DNA from: Nipponacmea schrenckii
Lineage: Eukaryota > Mollusca > Gastropoda > Lottiidae
NCBI GenBank assembly: GCA_030562195.1
Contig: JAUJPP010000012.1
Coordinates: forward strand, 9,982,001 to 10,046,000
Length of the DNA stretch: 64,000 nucleotides
Direction of reading: 5' to 3'
Positions 47,347 to 58,020 of the stretch are shown piece after piece. The position numbers and the translations under genes were made by a program. Numbering within the stretch: the stretch's first letter is position 1; every line of letters begins with the position of its first letter. Under the pieces are notes generated by a model. It searched no databases. It had not been told where the DNA came from and saw nothing but the letters and a program-made list of their open reading frames with translations.

Positions 47347-48393
47347 CATATAATGGTTAACATAATATACATTCAATGAAACGTTTTCGACCGTGTACAC
47401 AAACACAATCCCTCAGAAGGCAAGACTGTCTTAGAATGAACCTATTTAGTCTTATGATGTTACAAGGCGACTGCGTGTCTTAAGAAACTAGTTGCTAAAA
47501 GGTTGTCCATCCATGTGTATTGTTACGGAATTAAGACACTGCAATTGCTATAGTAATAGATGTAAATTTTGGCGTTATGCAAAGTCGTGATCGCCGTTTG
47601 TCGACCGTTGTGGCTCATGAAAATTGATATTGTAGGAAGCACACGGAAAACATGCAGGTGGCAGTACAGACCAATAAAACTGATCTACAAGAGAGCGACG
47701 ATTACATACGACAAAACGACTGTAGTCTTTAAATATGAACCAACTTTAATTCTTTATTTCCCAAAGTGACACTCTAATATATAAATAATGTTCAAAGTTA
47801 AATGATAATTCTTCAAAACAAGACAATTTGTTCTAGATATTGGATAGTTCAGAGCGTTGAAGTCATTCTGATTGGATTATACTGTGACAACAAACCCTAT
47901 TTAGTCTTATGATGTTACAAGGCGACTGCGTGTCTTAAGAAACTAGTTGCTAAAAGGTTGTGTATTGTTACTGAATTAAGACACTGCAATTGCAATAGTA
48001 ATAGATGTAAATGTTCAAAGTTAAATGATAATTCTTGAAAACAAGACAATTTGTTCTAGATATTGGATAGTTCAGAGCGTTGAAGTCACCCTGATTGGAT
48101 GTATACTGTGCTAAATTAACAATTTGAGATACGTAATACTACACGAGTTGTTATTATTAAATACATCACCAATCAACTGTCAATTCGATCAGTGATTGAA
48201 TTTTATTAATCCAATTATCTGGATTAAAAATGCCAACATTAATCGAGTTTTCACGTTACTGACAGGCAGGAGTTGCTCTGTATTTGTCTAAAAGTGTATT
48301 TAATGCTGTCCTGTCTTGGAAATGAACCTCAACAATAATTGTTTTGTTACTTTCCAGTTCCTACACATATAAATTATTATCTTTTGTTTGAAA
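47347..48393 (+). repeat. Array spacer upstream of homeobox copy 2
   Basis: Resumes the unit exactly where it was cut at 37987. Contains an internal duplication: the block CCTATTTAGTC...AAAAGGTTG at about 47438 and 47894, and the block TTCAAAGTTAAATGATAATTC...GTTGAAGTCA at about 47790 and 48013. A TTACTTTCCAG acceptor-like site at about 48349-48359 suggests that the coding exon 1 may be preceded by a 5' UTR intron. TATAAAT lies only about 25 bases before the ATG and is more likely fortuitous than a TATA box. Confidence 0.8.
48206..48227. promoter_or_regulatory. TAATCC palindrome upstream of homeobox copy 2
   Basis: TTAATCC, eight bases, GGATTAA: two inverted TAATCC half-sites, the sequence bound by K50 homeodomains such as Otx, Gsc and Pitx. 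It lies 167-188 bases upstream of the start codon and recurs in the other spacers (56295, 57209, 61873). Function is inferred. Confidence 0.45.
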
Positions 48394-49560
48394 ATGATAT
48401 CTCCAGTAAATTATACGGTAAGTCAGTTAAAATTCTGAATGTATGTGTTTATGGCTAGATTTTATATAAATATCAGAGAGGATATATCAGCCTAAAACCA
48501 AAATACCTCAAGCTTTAAAATACTTCATTTCCATTTTCAGGTATCTTACTCAGATCGAGCAGTTGAAGGTGTTAGTCAGAAGACTGGTTTGGTGCCCTAC
48601 CAGAACCAATTTCAGTATACACTAGATTCTACAAGATCTTACCAACCTACATTTACTCCTTCATTTTATCAACCATGGGGAGTTTATTGCTCTTCACAAA
48701 TAGACACCAGCTTCAGCAGACAATCTTCTGTTACCACCGAATCTCAAGAATCTAGTGATGATAGCATTGAGTCTCATTCGGACCTTGATTCAAGTCCAGC
48801 ATCATCAAGATGTTCAACTTCTCCTACAACAACTCCACCTCTAATTGCCGATAACGACAGTGGAAATTCTTCTGGATTTGTATCTGATTCTAGTCCTCAA
48901 CGTGTCACCTATTCACCACCTAATGTTATACCAACCATCTCCACCACCGACCAGGATAGAAAAATATCTGATCCTGAAAACATTCCAGGCAAGAAGAATA
49001 CTAGAACAAATTACAGTCCTCAACAAATCCGATCATTAGAAAAAATATTTCTCGACACACCATACCCAGAGTCTGAAGTAATGGAACAGTTGTCTCGAGA
49101 TCTGGGTATTCCAGAGAAAAACCTGAAGGTATTTATATTAATTCTTTCTAAGTTAAATCATGTTTTCAGTTTGATATTTTCTCGGTCGATGTTTTATTTT
49201 TGACACGTTCCCATATTTAAAACTGAATATAATTTAGTTTTGATATTAACGTTTTTGATTTTATTTCAGATTTGGTTTCAAAACAAGCGTGCCAGATGGA
49301 GGAAACGAGTCCGTGACAACAAACCCGCCTTTCCACCAGTAAATCCTAGCTACATTCCACCAGTTGCGGCAAACATTCCACAATACAGCATGAGGTCATC
49401 TTCAGCATTGATGTCCCAAGTTATTCCCTCTTCAGCTGCTCCCCGACCAGTTCATAATATACCATCTTCCATTCCAGCCTCATCCAACACTATCACATTC
49501 CTAAGGACCACACATTTTCCAACATACGTCAACTCGTACATGTATCCCCAGTTCAGATGA
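48394..49560 (+). CDS. PRD-like homeobox gene, intact copy (copy 2), 300 aa
   Basis: Exons 48394-48417, 48541-49128 and 49270-49560, both introns phase 0 with GTAAGT/CAG and GTATTT/CAG ends. The homeodomain is residues 159-218: R5, L16, F20, W48, F49, Q50, N51, R53 and R55 are present (RTNYSPQQIRSLEKIF, KIWFQNKRARWRKR). TPYP at 23-26 and the intron between 46 and 47 are PRD-class hallmarks, but no paired box, octapeptide or OAR motif is seen and no known family fits. Before it lies a Ser/Thr-rich acidic region (SSDDSIESHSDLDSSPASS), a possible phosphorylated or activating segment. After it lies a Pro/Ser-rich tail ending YMYPQFR. A nuclear sequence-specific transcription factor is expected. 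It is the only copy in the window that is whole from ATG to stop. Confidence 0.88.
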
Positions 49561-50308
49561 TGACCTAATCATATTGTTTATTGTTAATGATATTGTTTTG
49601 AGATTGTTGTTGTATTGTTATTCAAAATTTTTTTATTTATTGACAAATTAAATGTTACTAAGATATTCAATAGTCACAAGTTTTCTTTTTAATGTTGCCT
49701 GTGAATGATTTGGACACGTGACGCAACACTAAAATTGTTCAAGGCATACATATAATGGTTAACATAATATACATTCAATGAAACGTTTTCGACCGTGTAC
49801 ACAAACACAATCCCTCAGAAGGCAAGACTGTCTTAGAATGAACCTATTTAGTCTTATGATGTTACAAGGCGACTGCGTGTCTTAAGAAACTAGTTGCTAA
49901 AAGGTTGTCCATCCATGTGTATTGTTACGGAATTAAGACACTGCAATTGCTATAGTAATAGATGTAAATTTTGGCGTTATGCAAAGTCGTGATCGCCGTT
50001 TGTCGACCGTTGTGGCTCATGAAAATTGATATTGTAGGAAGCACACGGAAAACTTGCAGGTGGCAGTACAGACCAATAAAACTGATCTACAAGAGAGCGA
50101 CGATTACATACGACAAAACGACTGTAGTCTTTAAATATGAACAGACTTTAATTCTTTATTTCCCAAAGTGACACTCTAATAAATAAATAATTTTCAAAGT
50201 TAAATGATAATTCTTCAAAACAAAACAATTTGTTCTAGATATTGGATAGTTCAGAGCGTTGAAGTCATTCTGATTGGATGTATACTGTGACAACAAACCC
50301 TATTTAGT
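49561..50308 (+). repeat. 3' flank of copy 2 and truncated spacer
   Basis: 3' flank to about 49748, with CACGTGAC at 49715. Then the spacer from 49749, which stops at 50308 (CCCTATTTAGT) and jumps directly into the intron 2 sequence of the next copy. The promoter half, including the TAATCC palindrome, exon 1 and exon 2, is missing. Confidence 0.8.
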
Positions 50309-50644
50309 CACGTTCCCATAATTAGAACTGAATATAATTTAGTTTTGATATTAACATTTTTGATTTTATTTCAGATTTGGTTTCAAAACAAGTGTGCCAG
50401 ATGGAGAAATCGAGTCCGTGACAACAAACCCGCCTTTCCAGTAAATCCTAGCTACATTCCACCAGTTACGTCAACTCGTACATGTATCCCCAGTTCAGAT
50501 GATGACCTAATCATATTGTTTATTGTTAATGATATGGTTTTGAGATTGTTGTTGTATTGTTATTCAAATATTATTTATTTATTGACAAATTAAATGTTAC
50601 TAAGATATTCAATAGTCACAAGTTTTCTTTTTAATGTTGCCTGT
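50309..50644 (+). pseudogene. Homeobox copy 3: exon 3 remnant
   Basis: Only the end of intron 2 and exon 3 from 50375 survive. The recognition helix reads IWFQNKCARWRNR, with R53 changed to Cys and K58 to Asn. After PPV an internal deletion of roughly 140 bases joins it out of frame to the 3' end. It has no promoter or start and cannot encode a homeodomain. Confidence 0.85.
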
Positions 50645-51360
50645 TAACATTTTACAACAAGAAAAATAAACTCCGTGTTCAGGGTACAGACTATTCCAGA
50701 TGGATCGAGATAGTGTTTTCTAAGTTTATTCCATCTAATCCTGAAACAAGTGACAATCTGGACAATATTTCTGTGCCCAGTGTAAGCCAAAAGTTTTCTA
50801 CTGTCGGAACTCAAACTTGTGAACTAAATACCAGTGTAAGTGTACAAACTGATTTTCCATTCTGTACTTCAACTGAAAAATCAAAGTGCGAAGCCGCCTT
50901 AGAAAAGATGTCAATTGAAACCAAGAAACTATCTGCTGTCTCAGCTCCGATACCAGTTCCAGTTCCCACTGTTAAACCTACTCAACCTATAAATTTTGAT
51001 AAAGTTAATGAACTTATAAAGAAGCAAAACCTTAAGAAGTCAACTAAAGAAAGCCATTAAGAAAACTCATGATTTTACAACTCGGCTCATTCAATGATCC
51101 ATCGCGTGTGCCGAAAACTTAGTCATTGGAAGTTCTCTCGTGAAGTCCCTTTCTTCGTTACGACTATCAGACATCTTAGGACAATTGTGTGTCATCGATA
51201 CCAACAGTGGATCGACAATTAGCGAACTTAAACCGAGATTATTACAATTACTTGGTGAAGCTACGTCTATCTAAAACATTGTGCTCTCTGTCGGGGGAAA
51301 TGACATAAGCAAGAAATTAGCAATTTTTCAACAATGCGTAAATGACTATGAAGGAACTAA
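50645..51360 (+). pseudogene. LINE ORF1 remnant with SGNH/esterase-like segment
   Basis: First part to 51060 is open but featureless. From about 51113 a second segment reads VIGSSLVKSL, CVIDTNSGSTISELKP and IVLSVGGNDISK, matching the G-x-S and GGND-type blocks of SGNH hydrolases that are found in ORF1 of CR1-type LINEs. It is cut by the stop at 51060 and a TAA at about 51272. Confidence 0.6.
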
Positions 51361-51703
51361 TAACTAACTAAACGATATTAATATTTTGTATGTTCTGTAA
51401 TCCTTCGAATTAACCCTTTTAATTTCCAGATGTGGTGCCAAAAACTATTTTCTACGGCAGTTTTGTCATGACAATAGATGTCATTATATTAATATTTACG
51501 ATTCTTTTATTTGTAGGTCGCCTCGTGAAGTTTTGGTTTTATTTTATCTCATATCATTGTAGATTCGGTTGTCAGACAGAACAGAAAATCTCATCCTTTT
51601 ATTTATCCTTTAAGGTATAACCCACAGGCATTAAATTGTATTTTAAATTCACTTTCAGCAACAGCCAGACGTCTATCTTACTAATTGTTTTAAACCATAT
51701 AAT

Positions 51704-52957
51704 ATGTATAACTTTTTAAAAGAGCGGGGTCTTCATATTGGCCACTTAAATGTTTGCCATGCGGTAAATAAAAGGACTCAAATTTGCCAAATTATTTCAA
51801 ATTTTGACATTTTTGGTTTAACTGAAACTCACCTAAAGTCGTTTGTACCAACTAAATATTTCAGTACTCCAGGTTTTCACTTGCCATTTCGAAAAAATAA
51901 GTGTAATAATAGTTCAGCTGGACTTCTACTTTTTGTTAAAGAACATTTAAATTGTAGGAGACGGGAAGATTTAGAATCTCTTGATATAGAAGCAATTTGG
52001 ATTGAAATAAATCTCACTAAACATAAACCCTTATTAATATGTTGCATTTATAGTCACCCGAATTCTAATAAATGCTGGTTAGACTCATTTGCTAAAATGA
52101 CTGAAAAGGTTTGGAACGAAAATAAAGAAATTATTGTGTTAGGTGATATTAATATTGATGTGTCAAATGGAAAAAATTCAAATTGGAATAATTTACTGTC
52201 TTTATATAGTTTAAAACAAATTATAAAAGTTCCTACTCGAGTAACTAAAACATCTTCCACTATCATTGATCATGTTATCGTTTCGAATGAAAGTAATATA
52301 ACTGAAGTTAATGTCCCGGCATATGGTTAATCTGATCACTACCCAACTTGTATTACCTGGAATAAAAAAGGCGCACATATTCCAAAACCTAAGCATGTTT
52401 TTATTTACTACCGGAGTATGAAACATTTTGATGTAGGTTTATTTAATAATGATCTTGCAACAGCCCCTTTTGATAAAATTTATACTAAATCTGACCCCAA
52501 TATTGCGTTAGAATCTTGGTATAATATTATCCAGCCAATAATTGATACCCATGCACCATTAAAGTTAAAACGTGTCAAAAATGAAATAAAGTCACCCTGG
52601 TTAGACTCTGAAATTTTAAAATTAATGCGCATAAGAGACGGTTTGAAAAAGAAAGGCAAAGATGAGGAATATCGGAAGTGTAGAAATTTGGTCATTAAAA
52701 TGATCGATAAAGCCAAAAAGCAGTTTAACATAAAACTTGCTTCAGATCAGAAAAACTCAAAACATATCTGGAAAGTTATCAACTCCTTAACTAATAAGGC
52801 TAATAATTCAACTAATCTGATTCCTTTAGAACCCGAGGTAGTCAATGATCATTTTTCAAATATTGCATCCAAATTGATTAATCAAAAGCATGTAAATAGA
52901 AATATTGATAAAAGTTATTACGTAAATAAAATAGAAGAATTTGTCACTTCTAAGTAA
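51704..52957 (+). pseudogene. LINE ORF2, endonuclease and linker
   Basis: Starts at ATG 51704. Endonuclease blocks are LHIGHLNVCH, DIFGLTETHLK, ICCIYSHPNS, IIVLGDINIDVS and DHVIVSN, with the active-site E in TETHL and the D/N in GDINID. SDHYP follows immediately after an in-frame TAA at 52328-52330. The linker (52418-52957) contains HAPLKLKRVK and WKVINSLTNK and ends at TAA. Confidence 0.8.
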
Positions 52958-54303
52958 AATTCTAATGAAGAATGTTCGATTCCCTACATTAACAAATATG
53001 AAGTTTTTAAACAGTTGTCATTGTTAAATGCAACCAAAAGTGCTGGTTTAGATAAATTAAATCCCCTATTTCTCAAATATGGTGCTTTTACGTTAAGTGG
53101 TCCTTTGACACATATTTATAATCTATGCATTGATGCAAATATATTTCCTGATAAATTCAAAGAAGCAAAAGTTTTACCACTGTATAAATCCGGCGCTAAA
53201 TCTGATCCTAATAATCATAGACCAATTTCTGTATTATCTAGTGTATCTAAACCACTTGAAAGACATTATTCAAAACATATAAATAACTTCTTACATAATA
53301 ATAAGTTATTGTATTCGCACCAATCTGGTTTTAGGTCTAATAGTTCTTGTCAAACAGCTCTGACTAACATAATTGAAAACGTTTATGAAGCAGTAAATAA
53401 TAATCTTATGGTTGGTTCTATTTTCTTTGATTTTACAAAAGCATTTGATTTGATTTTCCATGAGATAATTATTGAAAAACTAAAACTATACAATTTTTCG
53501 AATGCATTTATAACCTTCATAATTTGTTACTTGTCGAATCGTACTCAGCGTTGTTACGTCAATGGAACTCTTTCGTCTTCTCGCAGTTTACAATTAAAAT
53601 TGCAAGAAGATACTGATGCAATCTTAAACTGGTGTTCCTTTAATGTCATGATTTTAAATGAAAATAAGACCAAATGTATGTTAATTACAACTTCTCAAAA
53701 AAGAAAATATTCATCAGATTTATCAATTGAACTTAATAATCAATTTATTGAACAAGTTGAAAACTTTAAATTACTAGGTGTTACTGTGAATCAAAATCTC
53801 TCATGGACTCCGCACGTAAAGTTCGTTGCTAAAATTTTAAATACTAAGTTATTTCAACTGCGACAGTTAAGAAAGATCATGCCTGAAAAATATAGATCTA
53901 TTTTTTTTATAAATGTCACTTTCAACCATATTTGGATTATTGTTCAACTATTTGGGATTCGCACTACATTGCATCGGCCGATATTTTACACAGGCAACAA
54001 AAAATTGCTTTTAAATTAATTCTTGGTTCTAAGTATAATACTGATTTGTCACTGAATCTTAAAAGGCTTAATATTTTTGACATTAAAACCAGGCATAATT
54101 TTAATTCGTATAAATTTATGTATAAAACTCTGAACAACTTGTCTCCTTCCTACCTTTCAAGCCTCTTTAGCTATAAACAGACGCCTTATTCTAGCATAAA
54201 TTCAAAACTTTTGGTGCAAAAACCACGAATCAATTTGATTAAACAAAGTATTAAATACAAAGGATCAATTTTATGGAATGGTCTAGACGATTTAATGATT
54301 TAA
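52958..54303 (+). pseudogene. LINE ORF2, reverse transcriptase without YADD
   Basis: SAGLDKLNPLFLK, KVLPLYKSGAKSDPNNHRPIS and FFDFTKAFDLIFHE (motif A) are clear. At about 53590 the frame passes from YVNGTLSSSRS directly to EDTDAILNWC, so the PQGS and catalytic YADD blocks have been deleted. A frame change near 53930-54019 precedes the C-terminal HRQQKIAFKLIL part. Not functional. Confidence 0.85.
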
Positions 54304-55083
54304 GTAATTTATTAATTTTATTTTTCCCTTTCTCACAGGTATATCACCACCAACAATTCTATTTTGGCCTAACTTGAACCATTTTGAAAATCTAAATTAT
54401 TACTGTCGGGGGATGAGTAAACATCCTTAAAGCTGGTCTTGAGCATGGACAAATCCTACCTCCCCCCCCCCATAGAAAATAAGAACATAAAATGGAGTAG
54501 GGTTGGGTAGCCCGCTCGCAGCACATGCACTGACGCTCTGACTTTGGTCTCATGCAGATATACTTGTCTATTTTTTGGTTTTTGTGGTCATGTACTTGAT
54601 CGCAGAAAGATGAATCTGTCCATTTTATACACATGTACTTGTGTATTTTAAAATAAATTGAAAGTTGAAATAATACGTGATTTTTTGCGGTCGTGTGCAT
54701 GGCCGCGGGAACTATATATTACGTCCATTTTATAAACAAATTGTAGGTTGAAAATCTGTCCATTTCATGCACTTGTACTTGTGTATTTTTAAACAAATTG
54801 TACGTGTAGTATTGTATATTTATTTTGTGGTCATGTACTTAATCGCCGGAACACATATCTGTCCATTTGATACACATGAACTTGCGTATTTTTAGTATTT
54901 CAGACGAATAGTATATTGAGATATTATGTATTTGCGATTTTTTTCTTTTTTTCTTTCTTTTTTTTTTTTTTTTTTTTTTCCAATGTATTGCCCCATGGGT
55001 TGAATGTGAGACAGGACCATGTCCTTGTGTATTGGGCCTAATTCTGACCCATGTAAAATATATGTTTATTATTATTATTAATG
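54304..55083 (+). repeat. LINE 3' region with degenerate repeats and tail
   Basis: Noncoding. CTGTCCATTT...ACTTGTGTATTTT recurs about three times between 54610 and 54900, a T-rich run with TTTC lies at about 54938-54980, and the ATT tail ends the element. An AATGTATTGCCCCATGGG block precedes the tail. Confidence 0.6.
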
Positions 55084-55237
55084 ATTGATGTCCAAAGTTA
55101 TTCCCTCTTCAGCTGCTCCCGGACCAGTTCATAATATACCATCTTCCATTCCAGCCTCATCCAACAATATCACATTCCTAAGGACCACACATTTTCCAAC
55201 ATACGTCAACTCGTACATGTATCCCAAGTTTAGATGA
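55084..55237 (+). pseudogene. Homeobox copy 4: last part of exon 3
   Basis: Starts inside exon 3 at TTGATGTCC (one C fewer than the other copies) and runs to the TGA at 55235-55237, ending YPKFR. Homeodomain, exons 1-2 and promoter are replaced by the LINE. Confidence 0.85.
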
Positions 55238-56349
55238 TGACCTAATCATATTGTTTATTGTTAATGATATTGTTTTGAGATTGTTGTTGTATTGTTATTC
55301 AAAAATTATTTATTTATTGACAAATTAAATGTTACTAAGATATTCAATAGTCACAAGTTTTCTTTTTAATGTTGCCTGTGAATGATTTGGACACGTGACG
55401 CAACACTAAAATTGTTCAAGGCATACATATAATGGTTAACATAATATACATTCAATGAAACGTTTTCGACCGTGTACACAAACACAATCCCTCAGAAGGC
55501 AAGACTGTCTTAGAATGAACCTATTTAGTCTTATGATGTTACAAGGCGACTGCGTGTCTGTTGTCTTAAAGCGAAACTAGTTGCTAAAAGGTTGTCCATC
55601 CATGTGTATTGTTACGGAATTAAGACACTGCAATTGCTATAGTAATAGATGTAAATTTTGGCGTTATGCAAAGTCGTGATCGCCGTTTGTCGACCGTTGT
55701 GGCTCATGAAAATTGATATTGTAGGAAGCACACGGAAAAAATGCAGGTGGCAGTACAGACCAATAAAACTGATCTACAAGAGAGCGGCGATTACATACGA
55801 CAAAACGACTGTAGTCTTTAAATATGAACCAACTTTAATTCTTTATTTCCCAAAGTGACACTCTAATATATAAATAATGTTCAAAGTTAAATGATAATTC
55901 TTCAAAACAAGACAATTTGTTCTAGATATTGGATAGTTCAGAGCGTTGAAGTCATTCTGATTGGATTATACTGTGACAACAAACCCTATTTAGTCTTATG
56001 ATGTTACAAGGCGACTGCGTGTCTTAAGAAACTAGTTGCTAAAAGGTTGTGTATTGTTACTGAATTAAGACACTGCAATTGCAATAGTAATAGATGTAAA
56101 TGTTCAAAGTTAAATGATAATTCTTGAAAACAAGACAATTTGTTCTAGATATTGGATAGTTCAGAGCGTTGAAGTCACCCTGATTGGATGTATACTGTGC
56201 TAAATTAACAATTTGAGATACGTAATACTACACGAGTTGTTATTATTAAATACATCACCAATCAACTGTCAATTCGATCAGTGATTGAATTTTATTAATC
56301 CAATTATCTGGATTAAAAATGCCAACATTAAAAAATTGTTCAAGGCATA
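55238..56349 (+). repeat. Short array unit without a gene
   Basis: 3' flank and spacer from 55426 run to just after the TAATCC palindrome (56295-56316), then at about 56332 jump to AAAATTGTTCAAGGCATAC, the start of the next spacer. The step between landmarks is 924 bases, so promoter end, gene and 3' flank are missing. GTCTTAAAGCG at about 55562 is a small private insertion. Confidence 0.85.
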
Positions 56350-57396
56350 CATATAATGGTTAACATAATATACATTCAATGAAACGTTTTCGACCGTGTA
56401 CACAAACACAATCCCTCAGAAGGCAAGACTGTCTTAGAATGAACCTATTTAGTCTTATGATGTTACAAGGCGACTGCGTGTCTTAAGAAACTAGTTGCTA
56501 AAAGGTTGTCCATCCATGTGTATTGTTACGGAATTAAGACACTGCAATTGCTATAGTAATAGATGTAAATTTTGGCGTTATGCAAAGTCGTGATCGCCGT
56601 TTGTCGACCGTTGTGGCTCATGAAAATTGATATTGTAGGAAGCACACGGAAAACATGCAGGTGGCAGTACAGACCAATAAAACTGATCTACAAGAGAGCG
56701 GCGATTACATACGACAAAACGACTGTAGTCTTTAAATATGAACCAACTTTAATTCTTTATTTCCCAAAGTGACACTCTAATATATAAATAATGTTCAAAG
56801 TTAAATGATAATTCTTCAAAACAAGACAATTTGTTCTAGATATTGGATAGTTCAGAGCGTTGAAGTCATTCTGATTGGATTATACTGTGACAACAAACCC
56901 TATTTAGTCTTATGATGTTACAAGGCGACTGCGTGTCTTAAGAAACTAGTTGCTAAAAGGTTGTGTATTGTTACTGAATTAAGACACTGCAATTGCAATA
57001 GTAATAGATGTAAATGTTCAAAGTTAAATGATAATTCTTGAAAACAAGACAATTTGTTCTAGATATTGGATAGTTCAGAGCGTTGAAGTCACCCTGATTG
57101 GATGTATACTGTGCTAAATTAACAATTTGAGATACGTAATACTACACGAGTTGTTATTATTAAATACATCACCAATCAACTGTCAATTCGATCAGTGATT
57201 GAATTTTATTAATCCAATTATCTGGATTAAAAATGCCAACATTAATCGAGTTTTCACGTTACTGACAGGCAGGAGTTGCTCTGTATTTGTCTAAAAGTGT
57301 ATTTAATGCTGTCCTGTCTTGGAAATGAACCTCAACAATAATTGTTTTGTTACTTTCCAGTTCCTACACATATAAATTATTATCTTTTGTTTGAAA
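56350..57396 (+). repeat. Array spacer upstream of homeobox copy 5
   Basis: Full spacer nearly identical to 47347-48393, including the two internal duplications and the TAATCC palindrome at 57209-57230. Confidence 0.85.
57209..57230. promoter_or_regulatory. TAATCC palindrome upstream of homeobox copy 5
   Basis: Same inverted TAATCC pair, 167-188 bases before the ATG at 57397. Confidence 0.45.
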
Positions 57397-58020
57397 ATGA
57401 TATCTCCAGTAAATTATACGGTAAGTCAGTTAAAATTCTGAATGTATGTGTTTATGGCTAGATTTTATATAAATATCAGAGAGGATATATCAGCCTAAAA
57501 CCAAAATACCTCAAGCTTTAAAATACTTCATTTCCATTTTCAGGTATCTTACTCAGATCGAGCAGTTGAAGGTGTTAGTCAGAAGACTGGTTTGGTGCCC
57601 TACCAGAACCAATTTCAGTATACACTAGATTCTACAAGATCTTACCAACCTACATTTACTCCTTCATTTTATCAACCATGGGGAGTTTATTGCTCTTCAC
57701 AAATAGACACCAGCTTCAGCAGACAATCTTCTGTTACCACCGAATCTCAAGAATCTAGTGATGATAGCATTGAGTCTCATTCGGACCTTGATTCAAGTCC
57801 AGCATCATCAAGATGTTCAACTTCTCCTACAACAACTCCACCTCTAATTGCCGATAACGACAGTGGAAATTCTTCTGGATTTGTATCTGATTCTAGTCCT
57901 CAACGTGTCACCTATTCACCACCTAATGTTATACCAACCATCTCCACCACCGACCAGGATAGAAAAATATCTGATCCTGAAAACATTCCAGGCAAGAAGA
58001 ATACTAGAACAAATTACAGT
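57397..58020 (+). pseudogene. Homeobox copy 5: 5' half clean, then corrupted
   Basis: Exon 1 57397-57420 and exon 2 from 57544 are identical in sense to copy 2 up to RTNYSP in the homeodomain. At 58021 CCTCAACAA becomes CCCAACAA, a one-base loss that gives a stop at 58039. From there the sequence is riddled with small deletions (see 58021-59950). If that stretch is an assembly fault this copy could be whole. Confidence 0.8.

Larger units (their letters stand above)
50645..55083 (+). mobile_element. CR1-like non-LTR retrotransposon (LINE), defective
   Basis: ORF1 with an esterase-like segment, then an apurinic-type endonuclease and reverse transcriptase, ending in an ATTATTATTATTA tail at about 55066-55080. 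It starts inside ORF1, so it is 5'-truncated. Unit sequence stops after GTTGCCTGT at 50644 and resumes at a different unit position (exon 3, TTGATGTCC), so the insertion came with loss or recombination of array sequence. Confidence 0.85.
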
